Source: Ophioderma brevispina
Lineage: Eukaryota; Echinodermata; Ophiuroidea; Amphilepidida; Ophiodermatidae
Direction of reading: 5' to 3'
DNA length: 64,000 nt
Assembly: GCA_023653785.1 (NCBI GenBank)
Contig: JAMKCH010010124.1
Span: 62,001 to 126,000 of the forward strand
The translations under genes and the position numbers were made by a program. Position 1 is the stretch's first letter, and each line of letters begins with the position of its first letter. The notes under the pieces are model-generated. The model saw only the letters and a list, made by a program, of their open reading frames with translations. It did no database searches and was not told where the DNA came from. This document shows, piece after piece, positions 36,263 through 49,335 of the stretch.

Positions 36263-38185
36263 TGTGTTGGTGTGTGTGATTAGGGGTATTGAAGTGCTAT
36301 CTCATGTGGGAGTGTATCGGTGCTACTCTGAGTTGGATTAAAAATAGTGATCAAAGGTGTCAACCCCTGCCGCCTATAGTACAACCATGTACAACCCCAC
36401 CCCTTTAATCTACCCCAGACTTATTACACCCGTCACCATATGTGTGATTACAGGTCCAAATATCTGAGTGGTCTCATCCCTTCTGTGTTTGGTAAGGTTA
36501 TATTTGGAATAGCCAAATCGAACCTCATGATTCATCATCGCATAGAACACTCATTAAAATGATTACTTTTATTATACTTTGTCGGTAGAAAGTCGATTTC
36601 ACCTTTTCACTGTATACTCTGATTACATCAATCGATTGTTATGAATATGACGAACCATTCGCATTATGCGTACATTCGATATAATTGTACCGATCAAATG
36701 TATATAAATTTTTTATAAAAGTTAAATTAACATGTGTACACCACTGTTGTGGAATAACGAAGTATTACTGTAAGCTGTAAACATGGTTTTGGTTTATCAA
36801 AATATTATTGTTGTACAAACAGAGAAATTATTAGTCAAACTGTCTGGTATTATTAAAATATATTTTGTCATCAGAACTCTGGTTTGTTTTAATATTTTCT
36901 TATTGCCATTTTTGTTATACATAATAGGAGAACGACCCTGCGTAGTTGCTTATACAGACTAAACAGATTAGTGAAAAAGTTGTTGGGATGTTTCGTTTTG
37001 TTTCTTGCACATCATCGTAAATAATGTAAGCATAAACAAGAAAGTTCTTAAAATTAACAATTTTAACAGAATCAATAAAGGTACTTCAAAGAGACAAATT
37101 ATTCTTCCATAACAAAACGGTTCTGTAAATACTAATAGAATTTTTTTGAAGAACCTTGCTGATATTCTATAGGGAAGCACCGTTGTGTCCGTGTAAAAAC
37201 TCTGTAGTTATGATTCAAGGGCCACTTTTGAGGGTTTATATGGCAGCTGAAGAACCATTTAATTTATAATAGGATCTACATTTTATTCTATTATCATGAA
37301 GACACAATCAAGAGCACAGATGATCCACATAATTACTGTGTGTCAGCTTATAGACTATTCATGCATAACATGCGATACTAATTCCCCATAATCAATGAGT
37401 CTGTCTTGAAACTAATTTTGGTACTCGCGGTCGGTAAATTGAGTAAAATTGAATGTTCCCCTAGATTTTCCCCATATGGACATGTCAATTACTTTGATGA
37501 AAGTTCTACCTTAGTGTACATGTACATGTATATAAGGTACAACGTCTTATCTAATCATAGCTCTAAAATGACACTCGCTAGAGTATCGTAAGTTTGGCCA
37601 ACCGTTATGGACTTCGTTAAAATTTAAATTTCAATCAACAAACCTATGCAATTTGAATCGGACATCGATATGCGTGTGGTAAAGGTCGTTAGAGCGTATC
37701 AAGGAAATACATGGAGACTAATTAGGCAAGCTTCAATTAATGCTTAAAACAAATTAGTCATTTTGTCCACTAAGATACTTTTTAAACTAATTTCGGTATC
37801 AGAAAAAAATACATTTTGACTCAATTTGATTCAAATTGTGTGAAAAGTTTTACAAATGATTTTGGTAAGCTCTCTGCTGACTAGTGTTTTTAGAGTGAAT
37901 GGAACTTTAACCATGTTAACTTTCCAGTGCGATATCAGAAGCCCGATCAATCTTCCTTGAAGTTCTGGTTCATTGAAGTATTAAGTTTAATTCACGGATT
38001 ATTTATTTTATTTGTTTAAAAGTTTATTTTTACGTATTCATCTATTCTATTTCTCTTATTATCATCTTTGTCGTTGTTAATCGTCGTAGTATAAAAACAA
38101 ATATTCTCTTAATTTCACCAGATTTTCTATTTATCAACGCAGACGGTAAAGAAATGTCTGACATGAACTTAATGGGCATGTTTAG
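36263..38185. other. No gene seen
   Basis: AT-rich sequence with only short random frames. I saw no repeat or transposon motif. Confidence 0.5.
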
Positions 38186-38189
38186 ATGC

Positions 38190-38625
38190 CATCCGAGAGA
38201 CGTATACTTGAATGTGGAATTGTTTTATTCATGGATCGATGGAACAAAAGAATTCCATGTTTCAAATACAAGTACACACATCGTATAGATAGTATATGCG
38301 AGGCACGTACTTGTACTTGGAATGTGGAATTCTTTTGTACATGGATCGATGGAACAAAAACTTCCATGTTTCAAATACAAGTACACACATCGTATATATA
38401 GTATATGCGAGGTATGTACTTGTACTTGGAAGGTGGAATCTTTTGTACATGGATCGATGAAACAAAAACCTTCCATGTTTCAAATACAAGACACACATCG
38501 TTAGATAGTAGATGCGAGGCATGTACTTGTACTTGGAATGTGGAATTCTTTTGTTCATGGATCGATGGAACAAAAGAATTCCACGTTTTGCGTACAAGTA
38601 CATGCATCTATACCTCACTTACATG
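38190..38625 (+). repeat. Tandem array, four units of about 109 bp with internal dyads
   Basis: TGGATCGATGGAACAAAA recurs at about 38232, 38342, 38450 (as TGAAAC) and 38560. Each unit has GAATTCCATGTTTCAAATAC facing TACTTGGAATGTGGAATTC, so units fold into cruciforms. Frames through it on both strands give repetitive peptides and are not genes. Confidence 0.85.
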
Positions 38626-39092
38626 GACTTTATGCACCATATCTGTATGTTCTTTTTTTCATTAACTCTTTCAAAATTCTTTACAAATTCACTGAACTTT
38701 CACCATCCTCCCAATTTTAATAGGATTATACCAATCTGAATAAATTGCTGCTTTTGAGATCGTTCACTTTTATGAAGAGCTACTTTTATTAGTTGTTGAA
38801 TCGCTTCTGCAAAAATATCTCATCATTGTATAATGGTCTTTTTTAAACAAACCACAAAGAGAAAATGAAGAAAAATCAATAAAGGATGATTATATACAAA
38901 ACCAATTGTAATTCAATCATTCAGTCACTAGTCAGTTTCTGCTGGCTTTTGTTTTTTTTTTCGTATAGTATTTATAAGAACATAAATGAAAATATGGAAT
39001 AAATTAAAATATAAAGCAATCGTGTGCACCACAGTGTTAAAATTTAAAGAGAGCATGTTCAAAAGTTATTTTTTGGTTATCATTTCTGCTTG
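38626..39092. other. No gene seen
   Basis: AT-rich spacer between the 109-bp array and the foldback MITE. Confidence 0.5.
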
Positions 39093-39465
39093 TTATATCC
39101 CTTAAATCCCTAAATGCAATTTTTGCCACTTTTCAAAAATCGCGGAGCGGACCCCTGCCTTGTGTTACGTGGAAAGTGCTCCTTGATCTAACAACACAAC
39201 TAACGCTACCTCCTTTTTTGCGGTGATCGTCAGATTGGTATGGTAGTAATTTTCCTCTTGGGACGTAAACCTTCTCAGTATATTGTTGTATCCCTTACGT
39301 CCTTAGAGGAAAATGACTCCAACCTGACCATCACCGCAAAAAGGATGTAGCTCATTTGTCCTTGTATATCTATGATCAATTTCCCACTAAACACAAGGCA
39401 GGGGTCCCGCTCCGTGATTTTTGAAAGTGGCAAAAAATGGCATTTAGGGAATTAAGGGGTATAAT
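39093..39465. mobile_element. Foldback MITE of about 370 bp
   Basis: TTATATCCCTTAAATCCCTAA at the left mirrors GGGAATTAAGGGGTATAA at the right. Inner pairs include GCCACTTTTCAAAAATC, GGACCCCTGCCTTGTGTT, TTTTTTGCGGTGATCGTCAG and GGACGTAA. Arms about 180 bp. Confidence 0.85.
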
Positions 39466-40052
39466 ACAACCAATCAAACGTAAAAGGAAAATCGTATCCT
39501 AGAAAATCTTTTCCTATCCCTTTAAAAGATCATTTTATTGAATTGACTTAAGTTAGTATTTAAGGTGTATTACCTTTTTTTTTTGAAAATTTATTGAAGT
39601 ATATGGCATGTACATCTTGACAATACGAGTTATGCAGAATAACTATACACACATAGTGTACTAAGACAACGTGTAGAATATGAAGAGATGAAGACAAAAT
39701 AATAATATGGTGTCTTTTGAAAGTTGTCTCTGATTCTTGATGGTGTTGGTGTATTTCTTTCTTTCGTCTTTTCTTTGTTTGTACCTTGTTTCAAAATATA
39801 CAAGTTTTTTCTGTGATTTGTTTCGTTCAGGTTATGCCTTTTGCTTTTTCTTGCATTTGCTTTTGTTTCACGGCCTGTCCGTGTTACAAGCAAAAATTTT
39901 ATTAAATAATGGATAACTCAGTCATTTGGGACCCGAATTCAGTGGGGTTTGCTGTTTTGAAAAGCTAATAACAAACTTTTAAATATGTATAAATATTATA
40001 AAGACCTGACATTGTGGGCGCTTTTAGGGTAAACCTTTTTGGACACTCTGTA
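39466..40052. other. No gene seen
   Basis: AT-rich spacer. GGACACTCTGTA at 40041-40052 resembles the mariner-like end at 56500 but has no partner nearby. Confidence 0.45.
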
Positions 40053-43000
40053 TATGACACTTGCACCATATTAAAAGGCTAAATATGAAAAGGGCCCACA
40101 TGGGGATCAGTAATATTTGTGTCATACGTTGAGAAAATAAAACACTTCTGTTTTAGTTTGAGCAGGAAAAGAATTCGAAATGAGTTTCATGAAAATCGAA
40201 GCATTTTGAATCTTTAACCATAGGATAATGTTGCATTAACCCCAGGATAATATTTGCAGTATTTACAATGCCAGTGTTTATTTGTGGATCTCCAGTGTGG
40301 TAGATCAGTGCAGTATACCAGGATCAATTGAATTATAGATAACACAGGAGCTATACAAGCTATTTCGTCTGCTGTTATCTTTCAAAAAAATTATGAGCTC
40401 AAGTTTTTTAATCAAAAAGGATTCCAGTTTGTGGTCCTAAAGTGGACATTTGCGACAGTCGGACATTAAGTGTTGCTGATTTATTGTGTCTTCAATAGGT
40501 TATTCCTAATCCTACCAAGTTTAACCCTCGTCTACCCGAGCCATTTTTATAACAACACAGCCGTGGGGGTTTGTTACCCACCCCTTCAATTTCCCTTTAT
40601 GAACATCGAGTCCATAAATTTGATACCACGGGATAGCTTCAACGGAGTCTTTGCTTTCCATTGGTCTCAAACTAAGTACAAACCTTCACCATTATTACGT
40701 CAGGAACTATGAAAATACAGGATACAGGGTAGAAAATTGGTATTTTTGCAAAATTTACTGGCTCAAAAACATTATTATAAGCACTCAAACATATTAAACG
40801 ATCTGTGTATATAAAACTAGTCATTTCCCATCCAGTAGTGCCAAAAACTGGGTGAAAGTCGGAAATTCTTATTTGTTTTGGATAGAAAATGAATTCCCCC
40901 AACTACACAGTGTGTCTGTGGAAGTTGATAGTTTTGCTGACATATGACCTCCGCTATATTGACCTAATTTTGGTATCAACGAAAGACAGGATATAATTTC
41001 CATTGGTACCAAAAGTGTCTGTGATATTCCTGCATCGTACTAGGCGTGTTGGTACTTGTATCCCAAAGGGGCGTAGTTGCCACACCCCTAGGCTATCCAT
41101 CACTTTGAAATCACCTTGTACCTTACCTCTACCTCGGCGGGTGTTTGTTTTTTGCATGAAAAATGAACGTAAGTGTCAATTGACAATTATATTAAAATCA
41201 TTTGGATAGAAAAAGGGTGTTTTATTAGGGATTAGGGCACATACATAATAGAAGATGAGGTCGTAACCCCACCCCCTGCACCTTTGGCAGACGATGGTTA
41301 AAGTTCTCGGGTTGTTGCGTTTTATTTGTTCAGTGGATTAATGAACTTTTATCAAACATTGTTAAAATACAGACATACATCACAATGGACATGTATCCTG
41401 CAGGAAGTCTTCGCTGTTGTTATGCCAATGAGAAACGCTTGTCAGGAAACATGTTGTCCAGTGAGTCTGCTTTTCAGGAAGACACTAAGATAACATTGAC
41501 TTCAAAGGACATGTCTATAAGCGAATGAAAAAGATGTATTGCATAGAGAACCAAAAGATGCGTTTTTATGTCAGGTTAGTCAGGCATTAAGAGCAGTTCT
41601 TTAATTAATAACGCTGACAGATAGACGCCAAATTAGCGAATAACTTCCCCTTTGAAGCTCTGCAAGTCCTGGTTTGATGCTACATCAGGTCATATATCTT
41701 CCCGATTTAAAGTGTCTTAAAAGAAAGTGCGACTATACTTCGTCTACCTTGATTTACAAGCCTATAGCTCAAAACTGGCTGGATTTGATGCCATGTCTCT
41801 ATAGGTACGACACAATATTTGCAGAGGTATGTTATTTAATATTGAGAACGTGCCTGAATGCAAATTAAACATTATCTGCGAGGTTCCAAAGAGTACACAA
41901 ACATTGTTATGAAATTGGAAAGGATTTCGTTTTCCAACTGATTGATTTCTAATCTCCATGACGACAAAAATGGTATAAGGGCGCACCATTAGACATCAAG
42001 GAGGCCATTGGATTTTTTGGGAAAAAATTTGCCCAATAATGAGTGACACGAAAAAAAATTACCACAGTAATAAGTTTCTAAAAATCCCTCACCTCTTTAA
42101 CAAAAGTATACTTAAAACAAATCTGATCCCAACTTCCATGCCCCCCCTGAAATCTAATGGTACGTCCTAAAATGAGTGAAAACTTCTTCAAGATCAAGAA
42201 AGGTCAATTTGCACTATTTTGTAAACTATGCACTATTTTGTAAACAAAGTAACTGATGATCACATTTGTGTTATCATGATAAGCTTCAAGGGTAAATTGA
42301 AAACAGGTTCTCATTTCAATGTTATGTAAATTTCCAAAGAATGTTTCTTGCAAACAATTGCACATTAAATGTGATCGTGGAAAGAAAAATCAGAAATCCC
42401 AGAGGAATGGTAAAAAGCTGATCTTTTTACCAGATAATTAGCACAATGTGTCATAGAACATTATATCTAAAATCCGCTAAAATCCTTTCTGGGGAAAATT
42501 TGTTTGAAAAGTGCTACGACATCTCGGTTAAACACAAACAAATGAACCTTTTGCACAAAATTCTGAATTTTATATAATAACACTAATTTATTATTTTCAA
42601 AGTGGTTGGTTTAAGAATTTGGAATGTTCAAAACACAATTACATTGGCAATAATTATACACTCAATGTCCTCATTAATTACAATTCTTCTATAATGTTCA
42701 CTTTAACGTGAGGACAAATGTCCAAAATTAAAAGAAGCGTTGCAGTTCAACGATGATAGGTCCATTGACTACACAAAAAATCAGCAAAACCAAATAATTC
42801 AACGTCTGTCACAAATGTCCACTTTTAGGACAACAAACTGGTTCCAAAAACTGAAGCTCATTTGGCGTGAGAGATGACAGCACACAGATTTACTTATAAG
42901 CTCTGGTGGTATATCTATAATATCAATTGATCCTGGTATTCGCCGATCTACCATCACTGGAGATCCAAATTGACTACTGGTAATTTAAATACCCGCAATA

Positions 43001-43208
43001 TTACCCTGGTGTTAAAGTTTCAGAATACTTCGATTTTCATGAAAATCATTTCGCATTCATTTCTTGCTCATACCAAAACAGAAAGTGTGTTTTTTTCTCT
43101 ACCTATAACACTTTGGAATGTCTTTTACAAAGCAAATACTACTGATCCGCCATAGACCCTGTGGACCCTTTTCATATTTAGCTCTTTAATTATGAGTCAA
43201 GTGTCATA
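40053..43208. mobile_element. 3.2 kb foldback element at a TA site with arms of about 450 bp
   Basis: Ends TATGACACTTG and CAAGTGTCATA, each flanked by TA. The arms match across about 450 bp at 40053-40500 and 42770-43208 reversed: GCTAAATATGAAAAGGGCCC, CATGAAAATCGAAG, TTTGGATCTCCAGT-type, TACCAGGATCAATTGA, CCAGTTTGTGGTCCTAAAGT. The middle 2.2 kb contains a smaller MITE and no transposase I can recognise. Confidence 0.85.
41976..42170. mobile_element. 195-bp MITE nested in the 3.2 kb element
   Basis: AGGGCGCACCATTAGACATC pairs with AATCTAATGGTACGTCCT near 42155. Confidence 0.65.
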
Positions 43209-43249
43209 TACACAATAAGGTTGTTGAACATGAATATTTTAATGTAATA

Positions 43250-45363
43250 ATGACTATAATCCATAGATGTCAGTCTGGAACACGTGCCCTTATCAAGGCA
43301 GGCATCATCGGATGTCAAGTCAGATGGCATTTCTGTGCTTCATCAACTGAATGTGGAAGGGCTCACTAGGGCAAAGATCAACATCATTGAACATCTTACA
43401 CAAACGCATAAAGGCACTGCGATTCTCCTCCAAGAGACACACGCAACTGACAGTTCGATCCTGAAAATTTGCGGCTATACTCTAGCTACACACACCGAGG
43501 GTGCCACCCATGGAATTTCCACCTTTGTCAGAAATACAGCTCAATGGAAACATACCTCACCTGCAGATTCCACCCTGAATTGGCAACGACCCAAATTGTA
43601 GATGTCCACGTCATCAATGTCTACAAGCCACCTAACTCCCGGCTTCAAGCAGATTCTCTACCTACTTATGGTGCACCTTGCATCTACGCTGGCGACTTCA
43701 ACAGTCATAGCATTACCTGAAGCTACAGGAATACCAACCCTGACGGATCCACGCTAGAGGACTGGGCTTCCAAATCTGGCGTACATCTTTTGTACGACCC
43801 CAAGCAACCAGACAGTTTCTACTCTGTAAGTTGGAACATAACCTCAAATCCTGACCTTGCATTTGTAAATATGGATGTCATTTCTGTTCACCGTATTGTT
43901 CTCGATCGCTTTCCGACGTCTCAACATAGACCATCACTGATCGCTCAGGACAGCCTTCCTAAGCTTGTACCAACAAAGCCAGTAAAAAGGTGGAACTTCC
44001 GCAAGGCAGACTGGGACCAGTTTGAGAACCCGGTGGATTCAGAAGTATCCAACCTTCCGACTCCAACCTCCTCCAACCTGGAAAATTCTTACACAGCACA
44101 GTACTATGTAAAGTCTTTATTAAGATTGCAAAGAAGACATCCCACGTGGCTGTCGTCGCAGTTATATCCCATCCTGGAATGAGGAATGTGATGCTCTTTA
44201 CAATGAATTCTTGAATTCTGAACCCGGGGAAGAAGCGACATCCAAGGCTTCAATTGCTGTCCAACTCCTCTCAAATGGTCGTTTCCAGGATATTGATAAG
44301 GATCACACTCGCTCTGTTAAAAAAGAGATCACCAAAATTCGTCGAGCCCCTGGCGTGGACAGGTGACTTTCAATACCATTCTCACTAGATGAGCTCACCT
44401 CTGCTATCAGCCAACTAAAGAGTGGAAAAGTCCAGGGACCTGATTATATACCAGCAGAGTTTCTGATGCACTGCGGCCCACGATGTCTTGAATAGCTCCA
44501 GAAGTTCTACATATGTTGCCTTACCAACCAGTCATTACCCAAGATCTGGAGGAGGGCTACCATCATCGCACTCCCCAAACCAAACAAGCCTGTTGACAAC
44601 TCCAAGAACTACCGCCCAATATCACTACTGTGTGTTTCCTTCAAACTCCTTGAGAGGCTGATCCTGGCCCGACTGGAGCCAGTCGTCGAATCCCATCTGC
44701 CTGACGAACAAGCAGGATTTCGCCGCGGCTGCAGCACTGTCCATCAGATTGTAAAACTCACAAATGATATTGAGGATAGCTTTGAAAAGCGTCGTAAGGT
44801 AGGCGTCATCTTGGTGGACCTTACTGCATGCAGCATATGACACCGCGTGGCACCAGGGCTTGACACTCAAGTTTCTCAGGACCATCCCGGATCTTCACCT
44901 TGTACAATTCATATGTAACATGCTTTCAAGCCGTAGCTTTGTTTTTAAGACCAGTGGTGGGCAGAGCAGTCGAGGAATGGAATCCTACAAGGATCAGTAT
45001 TGGCTTCCATGCTGTTCAACTTGTATATCAGCGATTTACCTCAAACAACATCTAGACAATATAGCTACGCCGACGATCTTGCCCCTCTTCACTCGGACAG
45101 AAGGTGGACTGAAGTAGAAAGTACACTTTATACTGCAGATATGGCCCTACTTGCAGCATATCTCAAGACCTGGCGACTCAAGCTGAGTGAAGCTAAGATC
45201 ACCGCTATTGCCATTCATCATAACACCAAAGAGGCTCATCGCCAGCTTCAAATCAACCTCAATGGAGCGCCTCTGCCATACATAAAAAAATCCTTGGAAA
45301 AGCCTGGTATATATTCCGTCCTACAGCCTCTGGGTATGAATCTTCGGACAGCCTTGTTCACTA
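43250..45363 (+). mobile_element. Degenerate non-LTR retrotransposon (CR1/Jockey-like): endonuclease and reverse transcriptase
   Basis: The N-terminal endonuclease domain is readable in shifted frames: LNVEGLTRAKINIIEHL with LLQETHATD (43345-43450), VINVYKPPNSR (near 43610) and YAGDFNSHS (near 43685), then NPDLAFVN and SQHRPSL (43845-43945). The RT follows with LDELTSAISQLKSGKVQGPD (44385), RRATIIALPKPNKP and NYRPISLL (44550-44630), DEQAGFRRGCSTVHQI (44705), VILVDLTA (44805), GSVLASMLFNLYISDLP (44993) and the catalytic YADD (near 45065). RWTEVESTL, TWRLKLSEAK and NLNGAPLPY come next. It stops abruptly near 45350, where an opposite-strand fragment begins. Frameshifts and stops make it dead. 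The APE endonuclease plus RT places it in the Jockey/CR1 group; the exact clade is not certain. Confidence 0.85.
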
Positions 45364-46130
45364 TTGGGCAAATTTGTCATAGTTATGAGATTTTGGAGCA
45401 ATCCTCTTCACGTTCTGATCCAGATCATCAGTGAATCCTTGCCAGTCTGCTTTCATATAGTTAAATCGACGCTTAAAGGGCACTTTATTTGGTCTTATTT
45501 GGTATTTGGATACCGATTGGTCGATGTTGAGTTAGTGGAACATGATCCAGAACAATCTTGCTACACAGGTTAGAGATGGTTTTGCTAACAACAGCTAGAT
45601 CAGGGTTGTAACCTTTCTTCCAGCGGGCGCTATGAAATGATGGCGGCAGCTTAGGGTCGTGAAGAAGACGTAGATGTTGACTGTCTATCCATTTTTCGAC
45701 AGCTTGTCCGTCTTTGTTAGTTTCATTGTAGCCCCATTGGGTACTATGGCTGTTGAAATCTCCAATAAAGAAGTAGGTTTGGTGGAGTTCCCAAGGCTGA
45801 GTTGAGGGTGCTTGAAGTCTACTGATGGAGGTTTGTAGACTGATGTAACTATGACAGAGCTGAGCTCAATGGTGAGGACTTCGATGTTGTTGTCATCAGA
45901 AATTGAGGTTGCTTCTACTATGGTGCTTGTTTTGACATATATAGCACTTCCATATTGCCGATGTGGTCTCTCGATGGCAAGGACCATTCCTGGTATGGTT
46001 GGGCGGTGGTTATCGATTCCTCTGTGGGATTCCTGCAGACATAGGACATCGCATTGGAGATTGTTACACATATCAGAATGATTTTGCATTAGAAAAACCC
46101 TCCACATTCAATGACACTATCAGACTATAG
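45364..46130 (-). mobile_element. Opposite-strand fragment of a related LINE: endonuclease domain
   Basis: On the minus strand from about 46130 downward: SLNVEGFSNAKS, then QCDVLCLQESHRGIDNHRP, ERPHRQYGSAIYVK, VIVTSVYKPPSVDF, a GDFNSH-like site eroded around 45745, KLTKTDKL, and finally KIVLDHVPLTQHRPI (near 45540) and FAQ-stop near 45364. It is the same domain as at 43345-43950 but diverged from it, so it comes from a different copy or family. RT is absent. It abuts the plus-strand LINE with no spacer, tail to tail. Confidence 0.8.
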
Positions 46131-47529
46131 TCAAGGCAGACCTTAGAAAAGGCCTGCGCTGAGGTCTAGTCATGATATGGGTATACTTAAGAAATGATGT
46201 TATGGAAAAACAGTGTTTGGTGGCGTAGAGATTAGTTCACTGCAAGCAGTTACTAACAGGGGAGACCACAAGACGGTTCTCTACTTCTCCCCCTTTTGTG
46301 CTTGAATTTGTTTTGTATTCTATTGTTTTTGAATGGCTTCTTTCTTTCATAATCATATTTTAACTTTCCTTTGATTTGAGGCTGACAATAGAGTTTGAAT
46401 TGTGTGTTTTTATCTGTATTTACAAAAATCAAAAACACAATTTAACAAAAATGTCAGTTACGACGCCTTTGCGGCACTTGCATTTATCGATATACCAGAT
46501 TTACCAACAAGGAATCACTTAAATAGTAACCTATTCAACGTTGACTCACCAATATGTTAAATTCATCGATATTATATAGATTTGATCATTTTCGACGCAA
46601 CAGTGCATATAGGCCTTATTATTCTGATTAGTGGGACAATGTTGAAGTCGATAACATTTGCCTCCTCACTCCCTATGGTGTTATTATATTTTCGATACGC
46701 TTACTTGCCAGTATTATTTAACGTGATAGATGGCTTATACACCATAAAATAGAATTGAATACCGGTATGGTATTTATCGAACTGTTTTCGTCTACCTATA
46801 CAACGTCTACGACCTGATGACACACACATCAACTATTTTTTCTATTTTCCAATGTATCCGCTACGTCGCAGACAGGCAACATGGAGCTTAACATGTATAT
46901 ACAAACCACAATGACTATTCTCCTGCTTATTTCCTTATTTTTCTCTGCTAAATCCCCATATCTTGTGTATTCCTCTTTAATAAGGAAGGACAATGTAATA
47001 TAACACAAAAATAAATTACAGTTTGTGTTGTTTGGTCAGTTCGTATGTTTCTTTAATTCTTTTGTTAGATTATTTTCTTTTTAAACAAAATTTATCGTTC
47101 CAGAACAAACAACCTAAGAAACTAAAATCAAAACAACAAAAATGATTAAAAATTTGGAGCAAAAATCTGGGATCAACCTAGCTCTAATATAAACATTAAT
47201 CTGTTTATATACCACAAAATAATACTCCTTTAAAGTGTTTCTAAAAACGCTTATGAATCGACGGTACTAAGTAACCATGGGAAAACACTGTGTGTACGGA
47301 GGAAGACATGCGATTTTCAGTAATCCAATGCAACGTTGAATTGTCGCCCCTTATGTATTACTTTAAAACTCGATTGCCAAATGGGTTTATTGGCTTATTG
47401 CTTTTGTGTTCAGGAAACTTGCACCAATGAATCTGTGGCCACAGTCACCTTAAAAACATTAATTAAAGACATTAATTATTGCGCGAGCCACGTTGGTGCT
47501 TTGCACCAAATTGTGCCTTGTTACCTTAA
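46131..47529. other. No gene seen
   Basis: AT-rich with no repeat or coding signal, apart from the direct repeat unit near 47377 that recurs at 47884. Confidence 0.5.
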
Positions 47530-47882
47530 AGGCTGACTCAGAGATTTCCCGATGAGGGCGCACTCAATTTTCAATCCTGTTTTTGTCAATTTACATAATG
47601 CTTGTCCATATACTAATCACTGTGTGAAATAACTAAGCTCAAATCGAAGTCCTTCATAAAGAAAATCACAACTTTGTTAAAAACTTCCGGATCCGGAATT
47701 TTTGTTATACACCGTATCCTATGGCACTGTTATACTGTGCATAAATATTTACTAAAAACGAAAAATCCGATCCATCTATAACTTTGGAATTAAGCATTTT
47801 ATGTGACTATCTTTTGTTCTAGATGACTATTTTTAATTACTACACAAAAAATATATATATTTCGATATCTCTGAGTCAGCCT
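47530..47882. mobile_element. 353-bp MITE of the same family as 12141-12389
   Basis: Ends AGGCTGACTCAGAGAT and ATCTCTGAGTCAGCCT are perfect inverted repeats. TTAA precedes the left end (47526-47529), but the right flank reads GCCA, so the second TTAA is lost. A direct repeat (CCAAATG...GGCTTAT...TTTTGTGTTCAGG) lies at 47377 and 47884 on either side. Confidence 0.75.
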
Positions 47883-48561
47883 GCCAAATGAGTGAATGGC
47901 TTATAACTTTTGTGTTCAGGACTGGACAACAAATACAATTATCTGATCCAACATGTTGCGTTTTTCAAGAAATTTACAACAATGCACAGTCCCTTTAAAC
48001 TGCGTCAAAACGCACCACTTTACACTAGCAACTTCAGAGCACTCTTGCGTATGGGTATTTTATTTGTACTAAATAGAGGCGAAAAACTAGCTAGCTATAT
48101 GGCTAACTCTTGTTAAAAAATAAAATGACATTAAAATCGACTTTTGAGCTGCAACTCCAGCAAGCAAGTAGCCCGCAGGACCACTTCAAGCTACTTCACC
48201 AATTTACGAGGATAGTAACCTGTGCGACTACATAATTTGTGATTGTGAAATTCCATGCAAAACCGCATATGCTGGATCGCATAATAGTATGGAAGATTTT
48301 ATGAATCCAAAAGTGCTTTTTAAGGCAACATAAGGTAAGCTATGGATATCTTATCAATAAGCTCCCTGTAAAGTCATACCCCAAATGCGTTAGGTTTGGA
48401 GGTTATATTAATGTAGTTTAACGACGAAAGGCGAGTTCGGGCTGTTTCCTTGTAAATGTTGATCCAGATTTTATTTACATTTAATGCATATTATTTCTAT
48501 AGTACAAAAAAAGTGTTTTATTCTCCTTGACATTTACACAGATATCCGTGGATAGCCAGTA
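47883..48561. other. No gene seen
   Basis: AT-rich spacer between two MITEs; it begins with the second copy of the CCAAATG...TTTTGTGTTCAGG direct repeat. Confidence 0.5.
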
Positions 48562-48726
48562 TACTCTAAAAACGTGTTTAGAAATTCTGGACAAACTTGT
48601 GTTTAGATGGATTAACGTTTAGCATTAAACACAAAACTTGTGTTTAGATATGTTTTTAAAAATACTAAACGTTAAGCTATCTAAACACAAGTTTGTCCAG
48701 AATCTCTAACACGTTTTTTAGAGTGA
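48562..48726. mobile_element. Palindromic MITE with CTAAAAACGTG ends
   Basis: ACTCTAAAAACGTGTTTAGA and TTCTGGACAAACTTGTGTTT pair with AAACACAAGTTTGTCCAGAA and AACACGTTTTTTAGAGT. Near-complete palindrome around 48645; related to 9185-9334. Confidence 0.85.
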
Positions 48727-48859
48727 GCCACAGCATAGGCATTTGGAGAGTCCCAAGCAAGTAGCCAGCCTGTCATCATAATGAATTTTTTAAAAATTTT
48801 TCAAGTAATTTTTGAATGAAATATGAATGAAAGAGGTCATGTCTGATTATGGACATTCT

Positions 48860-49335
48860 TAACTTAGTGGACTAAGCATATCAAGACCATTAGTAGCAAA
48901 GCCAATAGGATGCTTGGATTGCTCCGCAGAAATATCTACTACTGTGATCGTGCTTTGGTTCTGCCACGTCTGGAGTATTGCAACACAGTATGGGACCCTC
49001 ACCACAAAACAAAGATACCATAGAAATGATTCAAAGGCAAGTAGCACCGCTTTGTTTCAGCTAACTACAGAAGGACGACTAGTGCCACTGTCCTTGTCAA
49101 ACTCTCGAGTGGGACACTTTAAACGATCGTAGGACTAAGGCTAGACTCACTCCAACTACGAAGAATCTCGTGGACTAGTACCAAGTAATATAGAGCTCCT
49201 GTAGACCTCATAACATGCGAAGCTAAAATGATCACCGCTGTTACATTACACCGGATTTTGTACATGTACCCTAGCACCATTCCTGAGTGGAACCAAGATA
49301 ATCTTTGGTGGAACCTATTACCTAATGATACTATC
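48860..49335 (+). mobile_element. LINE ORF2 C-terminal remnant
   Basis: Frame pieces match the ORF2 tail of non-LTR elements: HIKTISSKANRMLGLLRRNI (near 48878), CDRALVLPRLEYCNTVWDP-like (48945-49000), MIQRQVAP (49030), LEWDTL-RRTKARLT (49110-49150), KMITAVTLHRILYMYPSTIP (49210) and EWNQDNLWWNLLP (near 49285). No catalytic RT motif remains. Several stops and shifts. Confidence 0.65.

Noticed and set aside
38186..38665. Overlapping frames of 60-118 codons on both strands
   Set aside because: Artefacts of the 109-bp tandem array with internal dyads.
42970..43155. Frame that looked like a LINE C-terminal tail (LITLWN-like)
   Set aside because: The segment is the right arm of the 3.2 kb foldback element and matches the left arm at 40060-40300.
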